From Saccharopolyspora gregorii (GTDB taxonomy: Bacteria > Actinomycetota > Actinomycetes > Mycobacteriales > Pseudonocardiaceae): a stretch of 64,000 nt of DNA. The stretch lies in contig NZ_CP059556.1 of the NCBI RefSeq assembly GCF_024734405.1, forward strand, positions 558,001 to 622,000. Reading direction: 5' to 3'. The notes under the pieces were generated by a model, which was given only the letters and a program-made list of their open reading frames with translations, ran no database searches and had not been told where the DNA came from. Each line of letters begins with the position of its first letter. The first letter of the stretch is position 1. Positions 26,768-35,541 of this stretch are shown in pieces. Made by a program: the position numbers and the translations under genes.

Positions 26768-27211
26768 ATGAGCACCGAGACACCGGCGGCACGCGCCTTC
26801 CGGGAGTCGATGACCAAGCTGGTCAGCGACGACGTGAACCGCAGCCACGAGCTCACCCGGAGTTCCCGGGAGAGCGCGGAGAAGGCCAAGGCGGGCATCG
26901 AGAGCACGGTCGCCACGGCGAAGAAGATGGCGGAGCGGGTCCGGGAGCGGGCCCAGCGCGAGAACGCCGAGCGCAACCGGGTCGCGGAGATCGACGTGGG
27001 CCTCCCGGACGACGAGGAGGAGTACACCGATCCGCCGCCCCGGCCGGTCGAGCAGCAGGACCGCAAGCCGCGCCCGGAACCGGTGGCGCCGGAGCCGCGG
27101 GGCTGGCAGCAGCCGCCGCCGCGGCCCGCACCGCGACCGGCGTCCCGCCGCCGCCCGGTCGTCCAGGACGACGAGGACGACGACTTCTCGAACCGCACCT
27201 GGCTGAGGTGA
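26768..27211 (+). CDS. Hydrophilic coiled-coil protein linked to T7SS-like genes
   Basis: A 147-residue highly charged protein. Residues 1-75 form a probable coiled coil (KLVSDDVNRSHELTRSSRES, then ATAKKMAERVRERAQREN). Residues 76-135 are Pro/Arg-rich and disordered, and the tail DDEDDDFSNRTWLR is acidic. It starts 27 bp after the large substrate gene and is probably in the same transcript. The acidic C-terminus with a final TWLR is reminiscent of the C-terminal tail of the upstream protein. It could be a cytosolic helper or an additional substrate; the family is not recognised. Confidence 0.65.
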   Translation: MSTETPAARAFRESMTKLVSDDVNRSHELTRSSRESAEKAKAGIESTVATAKKMAERVRERAQRENAERNRVAEIDVGLPDDEEEYTDPPPRPVEQQDRKPRPEPVAPEPRGWQQPPPRPAPRPASRRRPVVQDDEDDDFSNRTWLR

Positions 27212-27256
27212 GCACCGGGCCGCGTCCCCGCCGGGGCGCGGCCCGATCTCATCGGC

Positions 27257-27898
27257 TCACCTGTGCGACCAGGGCGCTGGTCGCGCCGCCACGCTCCTGC
27301 TGATCGCGGGGACGAAGGAGAGCAGCGTCGCCGCCAGGCCGATCACGAGGAGAGCGGTGAAGCGGTTGTCGAAGAAGTGCCCGATGCCGAACCGGAACCC
27401 GCCGTGCACCAGGTCGTGCATCTCGTAGGCGGCGCTCATGAGGTAGGCGAGACCGCTCGCGGCCGCCGGGCCGACGGCGAGGATCCGCGCGGCGGGGTTG
27501 CGCGCGAAGCAGAGGATCGCGGCGACGAGGGCGACCAGCCCGCCCGGCACGATCAGGGCGCCGCGCGCGATCGCCAGGACGTTGTTCAACCCCGCCTGGG
27601 CCTGGCCGGACACGACGACGCGGCCGGCTCCGACGCTGTCGATGATCGAGGTGGTGCCGTCCACGATGAAGAAGATCCCGACCACGCACAGCACCACGCC
27701 GTAGGCGATGCGCGGCCGGTTCGAAGCCGGGCGCCACGGCGGACCGGACGGGCGAGGTCGCATCGGCGGTGGCCCGTACCCCCACTGCCCACCCGGGCCG
27801 GGCGGAGGTAGCCCGTACCCCCACTGCCCACCCGGGCCGGGCGGGGGCGGCGTGCCGTGCGGGAAGGGTGGTCCTGGCGGTCGCTGCGGAACGTTCAC
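27257..27898 (-). CDS. Proline-rich four-helix membrane protein
   Basis: A 213-residue protein whose first 60 residues are Pro/Gly-rich and contain the direct repeat GPGGQWGYG twice. Four hydrophobic segments follow (e.g. IAYGVVLCVVGIFFIVDG, GALIVPGGLVALVAAILCFA, and LLVIGLAATLLSFVPAI near the end). The layout resembles small actinobacterial membrane proteins with Pro-rich cytosolic heads. The GTG at 27898 has only a weak ribosome binding site, so the start is uncertain. Convergent to the T7SS-like group and tandem with the hydrolase gene upstream. Confidence 0.65.
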   Translation of the reverse strand: MNVPQRPPGPPFPHGTPPPPGPGGQWGYGLPPPGPGGQWGYGPPPMRPRPSGPPWRPASNRPRIAYGVVLCVVGIFFIVDGTTSIIDSVGAGRVVVSGQAQAGLNNVLAIARGALIVPGGLVALVAAILCFARNPAARILAVGPAAASGLAYLMSAAYEMHDLVHGGFRFGIGHFFDNRFTALLVIGLAATLLSFVPAISRSVAARPAPWSHR

Positions 27899-27962
27899 GA
27901 GCGGTGATTCTCGCTGCCGCGCCGCCGCCGCGAGGCGTTTCCGGCTGATCGCCGGCCGGAAC

Positions 27963-28781
27963 TCAGGCGGTGAGGGCCGCGCTGCGGGTCCGGGCTTCGT
28001 CGATTGTGGCGCCGGAGACGTCGGAGTCGAGCAGCGCGCCCCACCGCCCGTCCCCGTCGAGGTGGCGGAGCAGGAACGCGGTGAGCAGCGCGCGGGCGGT
28101 GCGCTGGGTGCGGTACTCGGCCTTGCCGTGCAGCACGAGTTCCGTCCAGTGCCTGCCCTCGGTGAACCCGAGGTGGCTGGCCTTCGGCAGGGTGCGCAGC
28201 TGCACCGGCCCGCCCCAGGCGGCGGCGATCGGTTCGGCGTTGGCGACGGACGGCGCGAGCAGGTCCTTGCCGCCGGTGAGGTGCAGTCCGGGCGCGGTGA
28301 CGCGGTGCGCGGCGGCCAGCGCCGAGGGCATCGTCTCGGTGACGGCGAAGGTGCCGACGGCGCGGACGCGCGGGTCGTCGGCGGCGGCGAGCACGGCGCT
28401 GCCCCCGCCGAGCGCGTGCCCGGCGACGGCGAGCTTGCGGTCGTCGACGCTGAGCTGCCCGTCACCGAGCCGCACGCCGGTGCAGATGTCGAGCGCGGTG
28501 CGCAGGTCCGCGGCCAGCATCCGGTGCGAGGCCAGCGGCCCGCGCTGGGTGCCGGGCGCGGCGGCGACGATCCCCCAGGAGGCCAGGTGGCGCAGCAGTC
28601 CCGCGTACCGGCGGGGCGACTGCAACCAGCCGTGGCCGAACGCGACGGCGGGCAGTCCGCGCCCGCTGCGCGGCGTGCACACGATGCCGGGCAGGCCGAC
28701 CAGCGCGAGATCGCCGTGCAGCACCTCGTGCGGCCCGCGGTGGGACAGTTCTTCCAACGCCTTCTTGGCATTCCGCGCCAT
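27963..28781 (-). CDS. Alpha/beta-hydrolase-fold protein lacking the nucleophile serine
   Basis: A 272-residue cytosolic protein of the dienelactone hydrolase/cutinase-like group: AFGHGWLQSPRRYAG corresponds to the oxyanion-hole strand and loop, GGKDLLAP to the acid region and KASHLGF to the catalytic histidine. The nucleophile elbow, however, reads VAGHALGGGSAV, with alanine (codon GCG) where the GHSxGG motif has its serine. Unless the Ser three residues downstream substitutes, ordinary ester hydrolysis is unlikely, so it may be a pseudo-enzyme or bind a ligand. It is divergent from glmS across 269 bp. Confidence 0.75.
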   Translation of the reverse strand: MARNAKKALEELSHRGPHEVLHGDLALVGLPGIVCTPRSGRGLPAVAFGHGWLQSPRRYAGLLRHLASWGIVAAAPGTQRGPLASHRMLAADLRTALDICTGVRLGDGQLSVDDRKLAVAGHALGGGSAVLAAADDPRVRAVGTFAVTETMPSALAAAHRVTAPGLHLTGGKDLLAPSVANAEPIAAAWGGPVQLRTLPKASHLGFTEGRHWTELVLHGKAEYRTQRTARALLTAFLLRHLDGDGRWGALLDSDVSGATIDEARTRSAALTA

Positions 28782-29050
28782 GGTGGGTCACGGTAGCCGA
28801 CGCGGGCGCGACCGCGCCCACGCGAGGTGCGCGGTTCGTCACGTGGCGGATGCCTCGCTCGCGGCCGCCGGGCCGGCGCACCGCCGGAACTCCCCAGGCG
28901 GGGACCGCGACCGCGGGTGCCGGGACCGGGCGCGGGCCGTTGACCGGCGGTGATGGGCGTCGCCGGGTCGTGGCGGCGGGGTTCGCGCCGTCAGGTGCGG
29001 CTGCCCTGCCCGTTCTGAGGCGTTCGGCGGCGGTGGCTACGCTGACTCGG

Positions 29051-30913
29051 GTGTGCGGCATCGTGGGTTACGTAGGACATCGTCAGGCGCTGGACGTGGT
29101 GCTGGACGGGCTCAGGCGGCTTGAGTACCGGGGTTACGACTCGGCGGGCGTCGCGATGCTCGACGGCGCGGGCGGTCTCGCGGTCGAGCGGGCGGCGGGG
29201 GCGCTGTCGAACCTGGAGGGCAAGCTCGCCGGGCAGGACGGTTCGCGGTTCGCGGCGACCAGCGGCATGGGCCACACCCGGTGGGCGACGCACGGTGCGC
29301 CGACCGACCGCAACGCGCACCCGCACCGGGACGCGGCGGGCAAGGTCGCGGTGGTGCACAACGGCATCATCGAGAACTTCGCCGCGCTGCGCGCCGAGCT
29401 GGAGTCCGCGGGCGTGGAGATGGCCAGCGAGACCGACACCGAGACCGCGGCGCACCTGGTGGCCGCCGCGTACGCCTCCGGTCCGACCGCGGGTGACCTG
29501 AGCGCCAGCACCCGCGCGGTGGCGCGCCGGTTGGAGGGCGCGTTCACGCTGCTGGTCACGCACGCCGACGTGCCGGACGAGATCGTGGCGGCGCGCCGCT
29601 CCTCGCCGCTGGTGGTGGGCGTCGGCGAGGGGGAGCACTTCCTGGCCTCGGACGTGGCCGCGTTCATCGAGCACACCCGGGACGCGGTGGAGCTCGGCCA
29701 GGACCAGGTCGTCACGATCGACCGCGCCGGCTACCGGGTCACCGACTTCGACGGCGTCGAGGTGCAGGCGAAGCCGTTCACGGTGGACTGGGACCTGTCG
29801 GCCGCCGAGAAGGGCGGCCACGACTACTTCATGCTCAAGGAGATCGAGGAGCAGCCCGAGGCGCTGGAGAACACGCTGCGCGGGCACTTCTCGGGCGGCG
29901 GCATCGTCCTCGACGAGCAGCGGATGACCGAGCAGGACCTGAGGGACATCGACAAGGTCTTCGTCGTCGCCTGCGGCACCGCCTACCACTCGGGCCTGCT
30001 GGCGAAGTACGCCATCGAGCACTGGTGCCGCATCCCGGTCGAGGTGGAGCTGGCCAGCGAGTTCCGCTACCGCGACCCGGTGCTGGGCCGCGACACCCTG
30101 GTGGTGGCGATCTCCCAGTCCGGCGAGACCGCGGACACCCTGGAGGCGGTGCGGCACGCGCGCACCCAGCGGGCCCGGGTGCTGGCCATCTGCAACACCA
30201 ACGGCGCGCAGATCCCGCGCGAGTCGGACGCGGTGCTCTACACCCACGCCGGCCCGGAGATCGGGGTGGCGGCGACGAAGACGTTCCTGGCGCAGATCAC
30301 CGCGAACTACCTGGTGGGGCTGGCGTTGGCGCAGGCGCGCGGCACGAAGTACTCGGACGAGGTGGCGCGCGAGTTCGAGGAGCTCGCCGCGATGCCGCAG
30401 GCCGTCCGGCAGACGCTGTCCACCGTGGACCAGGTGCGCACGCTGGGCCGGGAGCTGGCCGACTCGAAGGCGGTGCTGTTCCTGGGCCGCCACGTCGGCT
30501 ACCCGGTGGCGCTGGAGGGCGCGCTGAAGCTCAAGGAGCTCGCCTACATGCACGCGGAGGGCTTCGCGGCGGGCGAGCTCAAGCACGGGCCGATCGCGCT
30601 GATCGAGGACCGGCTGCCGGTGGTCGTGGTGATGCCGTCGGCGAAGGGCCGGGCGCTGCTGCACTCGAAGATGCTGTCCAACATCCGCGAGATCCAGGCC
30701 CGCGGCGCCCGCACCATCGTCATCGCCGAGGAGGGCGACGAGGCGGTGCGCCCGTTCGCGGACGAGCTGATCGAGATCCCCGCGGTGGCGACGCTGCTGC
30801 AGCCGCTGGTGTCCACGGTCCCGCTGCAGGTGCTGGCGGCGGAGATCGCCCGGGCGCGCGGCTACGACGTGGACAAGCCCCGCAACCTCGCCAAGTCCGT
30901 CACGGTGGAGTGA
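29051..30913 (+). CDS. glmS: Glutamine-fructose-6-phosphate aminotransferase
   Basis: A 620-residue enzyme making glucosamine-6-phosphate from fructose-6-phosphate and glutamine, the first step to UDP-GlcNAc. The N-terminal glutaminase domain begins CGIVGYVG with the catalytic Cys2 and has RLEYRGYDSAG and GHTRWATHG. Two SIS domains follow, with ISQSGETADT and GRHVGYPVALEGALKLKE, and the protein ends KPRNLAKSVTVE. The GTG at 29051 follows TACGCT (29038-29043) by seven bases with no ribosome binding site, so the mRNA may be leaderless or nearly so. I saw no glmS ribozyme, which is typical of Firmicutes. Confidence 0.98.
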   Translation: MCGIVGYVGHRQALDVVLDGLRRLEYRGYDSAGVAMLDGAGGLAVERAAGALSNLEGKLAGQDGSRFAATSGMGHTRWATHGAPTDRNAHPHRDAAGKVAVVHNGIIENFAALRAELESAGVEMASETDTETAAHLVAAAYASGPTAGDLSASTRAVARRLEGAFTLLVTHADVPDEIVAARRSSPLVVGVGEGEHFLASDVAAFIEHTRDAVELGQDQVVTIDRAGYRVTDFDGVEVQAKPFTVDWDLSAAEKGGHDYFMLKEIEEQPEALENTLRGHFSGGGIVLDEQRMTEQDLRDIDKVFVVACGTAYHSGLLAKYAIEHWCRIPVEVELASEFRYRDPVLGRDTLVVAISQSGETADTLEAVRHARTQRARVLAICNTNGAQIPRESDAVLYTHAGPEIGVAATKTFLAQITANYLVGLALAQARGTKYSDEVAREFEELAAMPQAVRQTLSTVDQVRTLGRELADSKAVLFLGRHVGYPVALEGALKLKELAYMHAEGFAAGELKHGPIALIEDRLPVVVVMPSAKGRALLHSKMLSNIREIQARGARTIVIAEEGDEAVRPFADELIEIPAVATLLQPLVSTVPLQVLAAEIARARGYDVDKPRNLAKSVTVE

Positions 30914-30929
30914 TCCACCGGCGCTGATC

Positions 30930-30957
30930 GGGCCGCTCGACCGCTGGTCGGGCGGCC
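30930..30957 (+). terminator. Terminator after glmS
   Basis: GGGCCGCTCGACC (30930-30942) pairs with GGTCGGGCGGCCC (30945-30957) over 13 bp with one G-U pair around a loop of 2-3 nt, followed by TTCTCGTC. Because the loop is that tight, the innermost pair may be open. Confidence 0.8.
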
Positions 30958-31039
30958 CTTCTCGTCCGATGGGCGATGATCGGGTAGGACGGTGCCAGGC
31001 CGCGAACGGACGGTGCCAGCCGCGAACAGGAGGTCGCCC

Positions 31040-32542
31040 GTGCAGGGAGCGTGGACCCCGGACCAGGTCCGGGACGCCGAGCGCAGCGTGTTCACCAGCA
31101 CCCCGGAACCGGTGGTGATGCGCCGCGCCGCGTTCGCGGTGGCGGTGCACGGCGCCCGGCTGCTGGCGGAGACCGCGGGCGCGGTCGCGGGCAGGCACGT
31201 GGTGCTGCTGGTGGGGGCGGGCGGCAACGGTGGCGACGCGCTGTGGGCCGGGGTGGAGTTCCGGCGCCGCGGTGCGGGTGTGACCGCGCTGCTGCTGTCC
31301 CCGGACAAGGCGCACCCGGCGGGTTCGGCGGCGCTGCGCCGCGCGGGCGGCGTGCTCGTGGACGCGGCGGGTCCGGGAGCGGACACCGCCGGGGTCGGCG
31401 CGGCCGCCGCGGGTGCGCTGGAGCGCGCGGACCTGGTGGTCGACGGGATCGTGGGGCTCTCGGCGCGGGGAAGCCTGCGTCCGCTGGCCGCGGAGCTGGT
31501 GTCCCGGGTGGCGGCGCCGGTGGTGGCGGTGGACCTGCCCTCCGGCGTCGACCCGATCACCGGTGCGGTGGACGGGCCCGCGGTGGACGCGGACCTGACG
31601 GTGACGTTCGGCGGCCGCAAGCCGGGCCACGTGCTCGGCACCGGGTCGGTGCGGTCGGGTGCGGTGGTGGTGGCAGGCATCGGCGTGGCCGAGCACCTGC
31701 CGGAGCCGGACCTGTTCGTGCTGGACGCGGCGGACGTGGGCGCGGGCTGGCCGGTCCCGCGGCCGCAGGACGACAAGTACTCGCAGGGCGTGGTGGGCGT
31801 CGCCGCCGGTTCCGCGACGTACCCGGGTGCGGCGGTGCTGGCGACCGGCTCGGCCGTGCAGGCGACCTCGGGCATGGTGCGCTACGCGGGTTCGGCGGCG
31901 GACCTGGTGCGCTCGCACTGGCCGGAGGTGGTGGCCACCGGCTCGATCACCGACGCCGGCCGGGTGCAGGCGTGGGCGGTCGGGCCGGGCATCGGCACCG
32001 GCGCCAGCGGCCGCGAGGTGCTGCGGCACGCGCTGGAGTCGGGGCGGCCGGTGTGCGCGGACGCCGACTCGATCACCCTGCTCGCGGAGGACCCGACGCT
32101 GTGGGACGCGCGGGACCCGGACGCGGCGGTGGTGCTGACGCCGCACGCCGGGGAGTTCCAGCGGCTCGCGGGCGAGGTCGGTGCGGACCGGGTCGCCGCG
32201 GCGCGGGAGGTGGCGCGGCGCTTCGACGTGGTGCTGCTGCTCAAGGGCAACACGACGGTGGTGGCGGCCCCGGACGGCCGGGTGCTGGTGAACCCCTCGG
32301 TGCACGCCTGGCCCGCCACCGCCGGATCGGGTGATGTGCTGACCGGGTTGATCGGCGCGCTGCTGGCGGCGGGCATCGATCCGTGGCTGGCCTGCGGCTA
32401 CGCGGCCCACGCGCACGCGCTGGCGGCCGAGCTCGCCGCGTTCGGGCCGGAGGCCGGGGACGATCCGGTGGGTGCCCCGATCGGCGCGTCGGCGCTGCTC
32501 AGGTCGGTTCCGGCGGCGATCCGGGCGCTCCGCGCGAGCTGA
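31040..32542 (+). CDS. nnr: Bifunctional NAD(P)H-hydrate epimerase/dehydratase
   Basis: A 500-residue metabolite-repair enzyme. The N-terminal YjeF_N domain epimerises damaged NAD(P)HX (VVLLVGAGGNGGDALWAGVE and AVDLPSGVDPITGAV). The C-terminal carbohydrate-kinase-like domain dehydrates it in an ADP/ATP-dependent way (LTPHAGEFQRL, LLKGNTTVVAAPDG and the HAWPATAGSGDVLTG active-site loop). The GTG at 31040 is preceded by AGGAGG with 6-bp spacing, which decides it over earlier in-frame codons. It stands between glmS and alr as in other actinobacteria, with its own promoter implied by the terminator upstream. Confidence 0.95.
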   Translation: MQGAWTPDQVRDAERSVFTSTPEPVVMRRAAFAVAVHGARLLAETAGAVAGRHVVLLVGAGGNGGDALWAGVEFRRRGAGVTALLLSPDKAHPAGSAALRRAGGVLVDAAGPGADTAGVGAAAAGALERADLVVDGIVGLSARGSLRPLAAELVSRVAAPVVAVDLPSGVDPITGAVDGPAVDADLTVTFGGRKPGHVLGTGSVRSGAVVVAGIGVAEHLPEPDLFVLDAADVGAGWPVPRPQDDKYSQGVVGVAAGSATYPGAAVLATGSAVQATSGMVRYAGSAADLVRSHWPEVVATGSITDAGRVQAWAVGPGIGTGASGREVLRHALESGRPVCADADSITLLAEDPTLWDARDPDAAVVLTPHAGEFQRLAGEVGADRVAAAREVARRFDVVLLLKGNTTVVAAPDGRVLVNPSVHAWPATAGSGDVLTGLIGALLAAGIDPWLACGYAAHAHALAAELAAFGPEAGDDPVGAPIGASALLRSVPAAIRALRAS

Positions 32543-32635
32543 CGGGCCGGTCCGGGTCCGGCGTTGATCTCGGGGCGGGGGTGGGTCACATGTGCGGGCC
32601 TTCGTCCGGTTTCCGTGTGCGACGATGTGCGCGCC

Positions 32636-33781
32636 ATGACCGAACAGCCCGTGCACCGCGCCGACCTGCGCATTGACGTCGACGCGCTCCGCAACAACGT
32701 CGCCCTGCTGGCCGAGCGCGCCCGGCGTTCCGGTGCTCGCACGATGGTGGTGGTGAAGTCCGACGGCTACGGCCACGGCGCCGCGACCGTCGCGCGCGCC
32801 GCGCTGTCCGCGGGCGCCTCCGAGCTGGGCGTGGCCGCGATCGGCGAGGCGCTGCGGCTGCGCGCGGACGGCATCACCGCGCCGCTGCTGTGCTGGCTGC
32901 ACGCCCCGGGCGACGACTTCGACGCGGCCGTCGCCGCGGACGTGCAGCTCGGCGTCTCCTCGGAGGCGGAGCTGCACGCGATCGCCGCGGCCGCGCAGGC
33001 GCGGTCGACGACCGCCCGGGTGCACCTCAAGATCGATACCGGGTTGAGCCGCAACGGCTGCCCACCGGAGCTGTGGCCGTCGCTGGTGGAGCGGGCGGCG
33101 AAGGCGCAGGCCGCGGGTGTGGTCGAGGTCGTGGCCGTGTGGTCGCACCTGGCGTGCGCCGACGAGCTCGGGCACCCGTCGATCGACGCGCAGGCCGCTC
33201 GCTTCGACGCGGCCTACCGGCAGGCGCGCGCCGCCGGGCTCGACCCGATCCGGCACCTGGCGAACTCGGCGGCGGTGCTGACCCGCCCCGACCTGCACTT
33301 CGAGCTGGTGCGCCCCGGCATCGCCGCCTACGGGCTGGACCCGGTGCCGCAGGACGGCGACCACGGGCTGGTCCCGGCGATGACGTTCCGCTCCACCGTG
33401 GTGCTGACCAAGCGGGTCGCCGCGGGCGAGAGCGTGTCCTACGGCCACCGGTGGACCGCGGACCGCCCGTGCACGCTGGCGCTGGTCCCGGTCGGCTACG
33501 CCGACGGCGTGCCGCGCAGCCTCTCCGGCCGGATGGACGTGTGGCTGGCGGGCCGCCGCCGTCCCGTCGTGGGCCGGGTGTGCATGGACCAGCTGGTGGT
33601 GCGCTGCGACGACGACCCGGTCGCCGCGGGCGACGAGGTGGTGCTGTTCGGCGCCGGTGAGCAGGGCGCGCCGACCGCCGCGGAGTGGGCGGAGGCGCTC
33701 GGCACGATCCACTACGAGATCGTCACCGGCATGTACCGGCCGCGGGTGACGCGCACCGCGGTGGGGACGGAGGCGACATGA
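32636..33781 (+). CDS. alr: Alanine racemase
   Basis: A 381-residue PLP enzyme that interconverts L- and D-alanine for peptidoglycan. The PLP lysine is Lys41 in VVVKSDGYGHG. The LKIDTGLSRNG stretch, the catalytic tyrosine in SVSYGHRW and the VGYADGVPR and GRVCMDQLVV motifs are all present. The ATG at 32636 gives a normal N-terminus. Its stop overlaps the start of the hydrolase gene (ATGA at 33778-33781), and that gene overlaps tsaE in the same way, so the three form one tightly coupled operon. Confidence 0.97.
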   Translation: MTEQPVHRADLRIDVDALRNNVALLAERARRSGARTMVVVKSDGYGHGAATVARAALSAGASELGVAAIGEALRLRADGITAPLLCWLHAPGDDFDAAVAADVQLGVSSEAELHAIAAAAQARSTTARVHLKIDTGLSRNGCPPELWPSLVERAAKAQAAGVVEVVAVWSHLACADELGHPSIDAQAARFDAAYRQARAAGLDPIRHLANSAAVLTRPDLHFELVRPGIAAYGLDPVPQDGDHGLVPAMTFRSTVVLTKRVAAGESVSYGHRWTADRPCTLALVPVGYADGVPRSLSGRMDVWLAGRRRPVVGRVCMDQLVVRCDDDPVAAGDEVVLFGAGEQGAPTAAEWAEALGTIHYEIVTGMYRPRVTRTAVGTEAT

Positions 33782-34884
33782 GACCGGTGTGGCAGGCGCT
33801 CGCCTGGACCAGCGGGGTGCTCGGGGCCGCGGTGACCGGTGCGGTCGTCGGCGTCGCCGCGCACAGCTCGCGCATCGCCACCCAGCGCCAGGACGAGGAC
33901 GACCCGCACGCCGAGGAATCGCTGGGCAAGCTGCGACCGGACCGGCAGTCCACGGTCGCCGCCGACGACGGCGTCCCGCTCGCGGTGCAGGAGATCAAAC
34001 CGGCGGACGGCGGGCACGCCGACCTGACGGTGGTGCTGGTGCACGGCTACGCGCTGGATTCGCGATGTTGGCACTTCCAGCGCCGCGACCTGCCGAAGAT
34101 GACCGATCCGCGGGTGCGGGTGGTGCAGTACGACCAGCGCAGCCACGGCCGCTCCGGGCATTCCTCGCGGCGCGGCAGCACGATCGAGCAGCTCGGCAAG
34201 GACCTGGACGCGGTGGTGCGGGCGACCGCGCGGCGCGGGCCGGTGGTGCTGGTGGGGCATTCGATGGGCGGCATGGCGATCATGGCGCTGGCCGAGCAGC
34301 GGCCGAAGCTGTTCCGGGACCGGGTGTGCGCGGTGGCGTTCATGAGCACCTCGGCCGGGGAGATCGGCGCCTCCGGCTTGCCGAAGCCGTGGCTGTCCCG
34401 GCACAACCCGCTGACCCGCGGCCTGGGCGTGATCGCCGGGTTGCAGCCGGAGCTGGTGGAGCGGGTGCGGCGCACCGGCGGGCAGCTGGCGTGGAGCATC
34501 GTGCGGGCGCTGTCGTTCGGCGACCGCGAGGTCAGCCCGTCGCTGGTGGACCTGATGAACAAGATGATCTCGGCGACCACGGTCGAGGTGGTCACGGACT
34601 TCCTGGAGACGCTCGGTTCGCACGACCGCAAGGCCGCGCTGGCCGGGCTGCGGCACACCGAGGTGCTGGTGCTCAGCGGCGATCTGGACCGGATGACGCC
34701 GTTCTCGCACTCCGAGGTGATCGCCGGGGAGCTGCCGGACGCCGAGCTGGTGCGGGTGGAAGGCGCCGGGCACATGGCGATGCTGGAGCGGGACGAGCTG
34801 GTGACCGGGCACCTGGAGGCGCTGATCAGGCGCGGTGCCCGCCGCGCCGCGGAGGGCGAGACGAAGGTGGGCGGCCGGTCATGA
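33778..34884 (+). CDS. Alpha/beta hydrolase with N-terminal membrane anchor
   Basis: A 368-residue protein. An N-terminal hydrophobic segment (about residues 5-27, ALAWTSGVLGAAVTGAVVGV) anchors or exports it. The hydrolase domain shows VLVHGYALDSRCWHFQ, the nucleophile elbow VGHSMGGMAI, an acid candidate in SGDLDRMTPF and the catalytic histidine in EGAGHMAML. A lysophospholipase- or epoxide-hydrolase-like substrate is possible but cannot be read from the sequence. It is coupled by ATGA overlaps to alr upstream and tsaE downstream, an arrangement common in actinobacteria. Confidence 0.88.
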   Translation: MRPVWQALAWTSGVLGAAVTGAVVGVAAHSSRIATQRQDEDDPHAEESLGKLRPDRQSTVAADDGVPLAVQEIKPADGGHADLTVVLVHGYALDSRCWHFQRRDLPKMTDPRVRVVQYDQRSHGRSGHSSRRGSTIEQLGKDLDAVVRATARRGPVVLVGHSMGGMAIMALAEQRPKLFRDRVCAVAFMSTSAGEIGASGLPKPWLSRHNPLTRGLGVIAGLQPELVERVRRTGGQLAWSIVRALSFGDREVSPSLVDLMNKMISATTVEVVTDFLETLGSHDRKAALAGLRHTEVLVLSGDLDRMTPFSHSEVIAGELPDAELVRVEGAGHMAMLERDELVTGHLEALIRRGARRAAEGETKVGGRS

Positions 34885-35342
34885 GCACCGTCGAGTTGGC
34901 GACTCCGGAAGCGGCGCTGGAGTTCGGCAGGCGCCTCGGCGCCGGCCTGCGCGCGGGTGATCTGGTGGTCCTGGACGGCCCGCTGGGCGCGGGCAAGACC
35001 GTGCTGGCGAAGGGCATCGCCGCGGGCATGGGCGTGACGGGCCAGGTCACCTCGCCGACGTTCGTGATCGCCCGGGTGCACCACCCGGCGGCGGACGGGC
35101 CGCCGCTGGTGCACGTGGACGCCTACCGGCTGGGCGGCCTGGAGGACGTGGACGACCTGGACTTGGACACCGACCTCACCGATGCGGTGGTGGTCGTGGA
35201 GTGGGGCGCGGAGGTCGCGGACCGGCTCGCCGACGAGTTCCTGCTGATCAGGCTGCACCGCCGCGCCGATGACGTGCGCGAGGCGGAGCTGGAGCCGCAC
35301 GGCGCGGACTGGCCGCAGCGCTTGGCCGCGGTCCGCGGCTGA
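34881..35342 (+). CDS. tsaE: tRNA t6A biosynthesis ATPase TsaE
   Basis: A 153-residue P-loop protein that supports TsaBD in forming threonylcarbamoyladenosine at position 37 of ANN-decoding tRNAs. Walker A is DGPLGAGKT (Lys39, Thr40), followed by QVTSPTFVIARVH and HVDAYRLGGLEDV, the family signature. In most actinobacteria tsaB, rimI and tsaD follow directly. Here the operon ends at 35342 and unrelated genes follow, while tsaD is found on the other strand at 62923-63981. Confidence 0.95.
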   Translation: MSTVELATPEAALEFGRRLGAGLRAGDLVVLDGPLGAGKTVLAKGIAAGMGVTGQVTSPTFVIARVHHPAADGPPLVHVDAYRLGGLEDVDDLDLDTDLTDAVVVVEWGAEVADRLADEFLLIRLHRRADDVREAELEPHGADWPQRLAAVRG

Positions 35343-35541
35343 CCGCGCGAGGGATGCTCCTGCGATTCACCGGCGGGACCGTTCCCGCCCCGATCTCCCG
35401 GTAGGAAGGGTGCGGGCGGCACCGCGCCGCGGGTGCGGCCTCCGCGGCGACGGCGTCCACCCGCCCGTGCGGTGACCGGTGGGGCCGAGCGCGGTCCCAC
35501 CGCCGCGGTGCGCGGATTCGGACGGTGCGGAGGGGCGCTCG

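Noticed and set aside
29000-29050. glmS ribozyme in the glmS leader
   Set aside because: The leader is too short for it, the class is typical of Firmicutes, and no matching core is visible.
28991-33712. Open frame of about 1570 codons antisense to glmS, nnr and alr
   Set aside because: It spans three well-supported genes and their gaps with a composition typical of reverse frames and no ribosome binding site.
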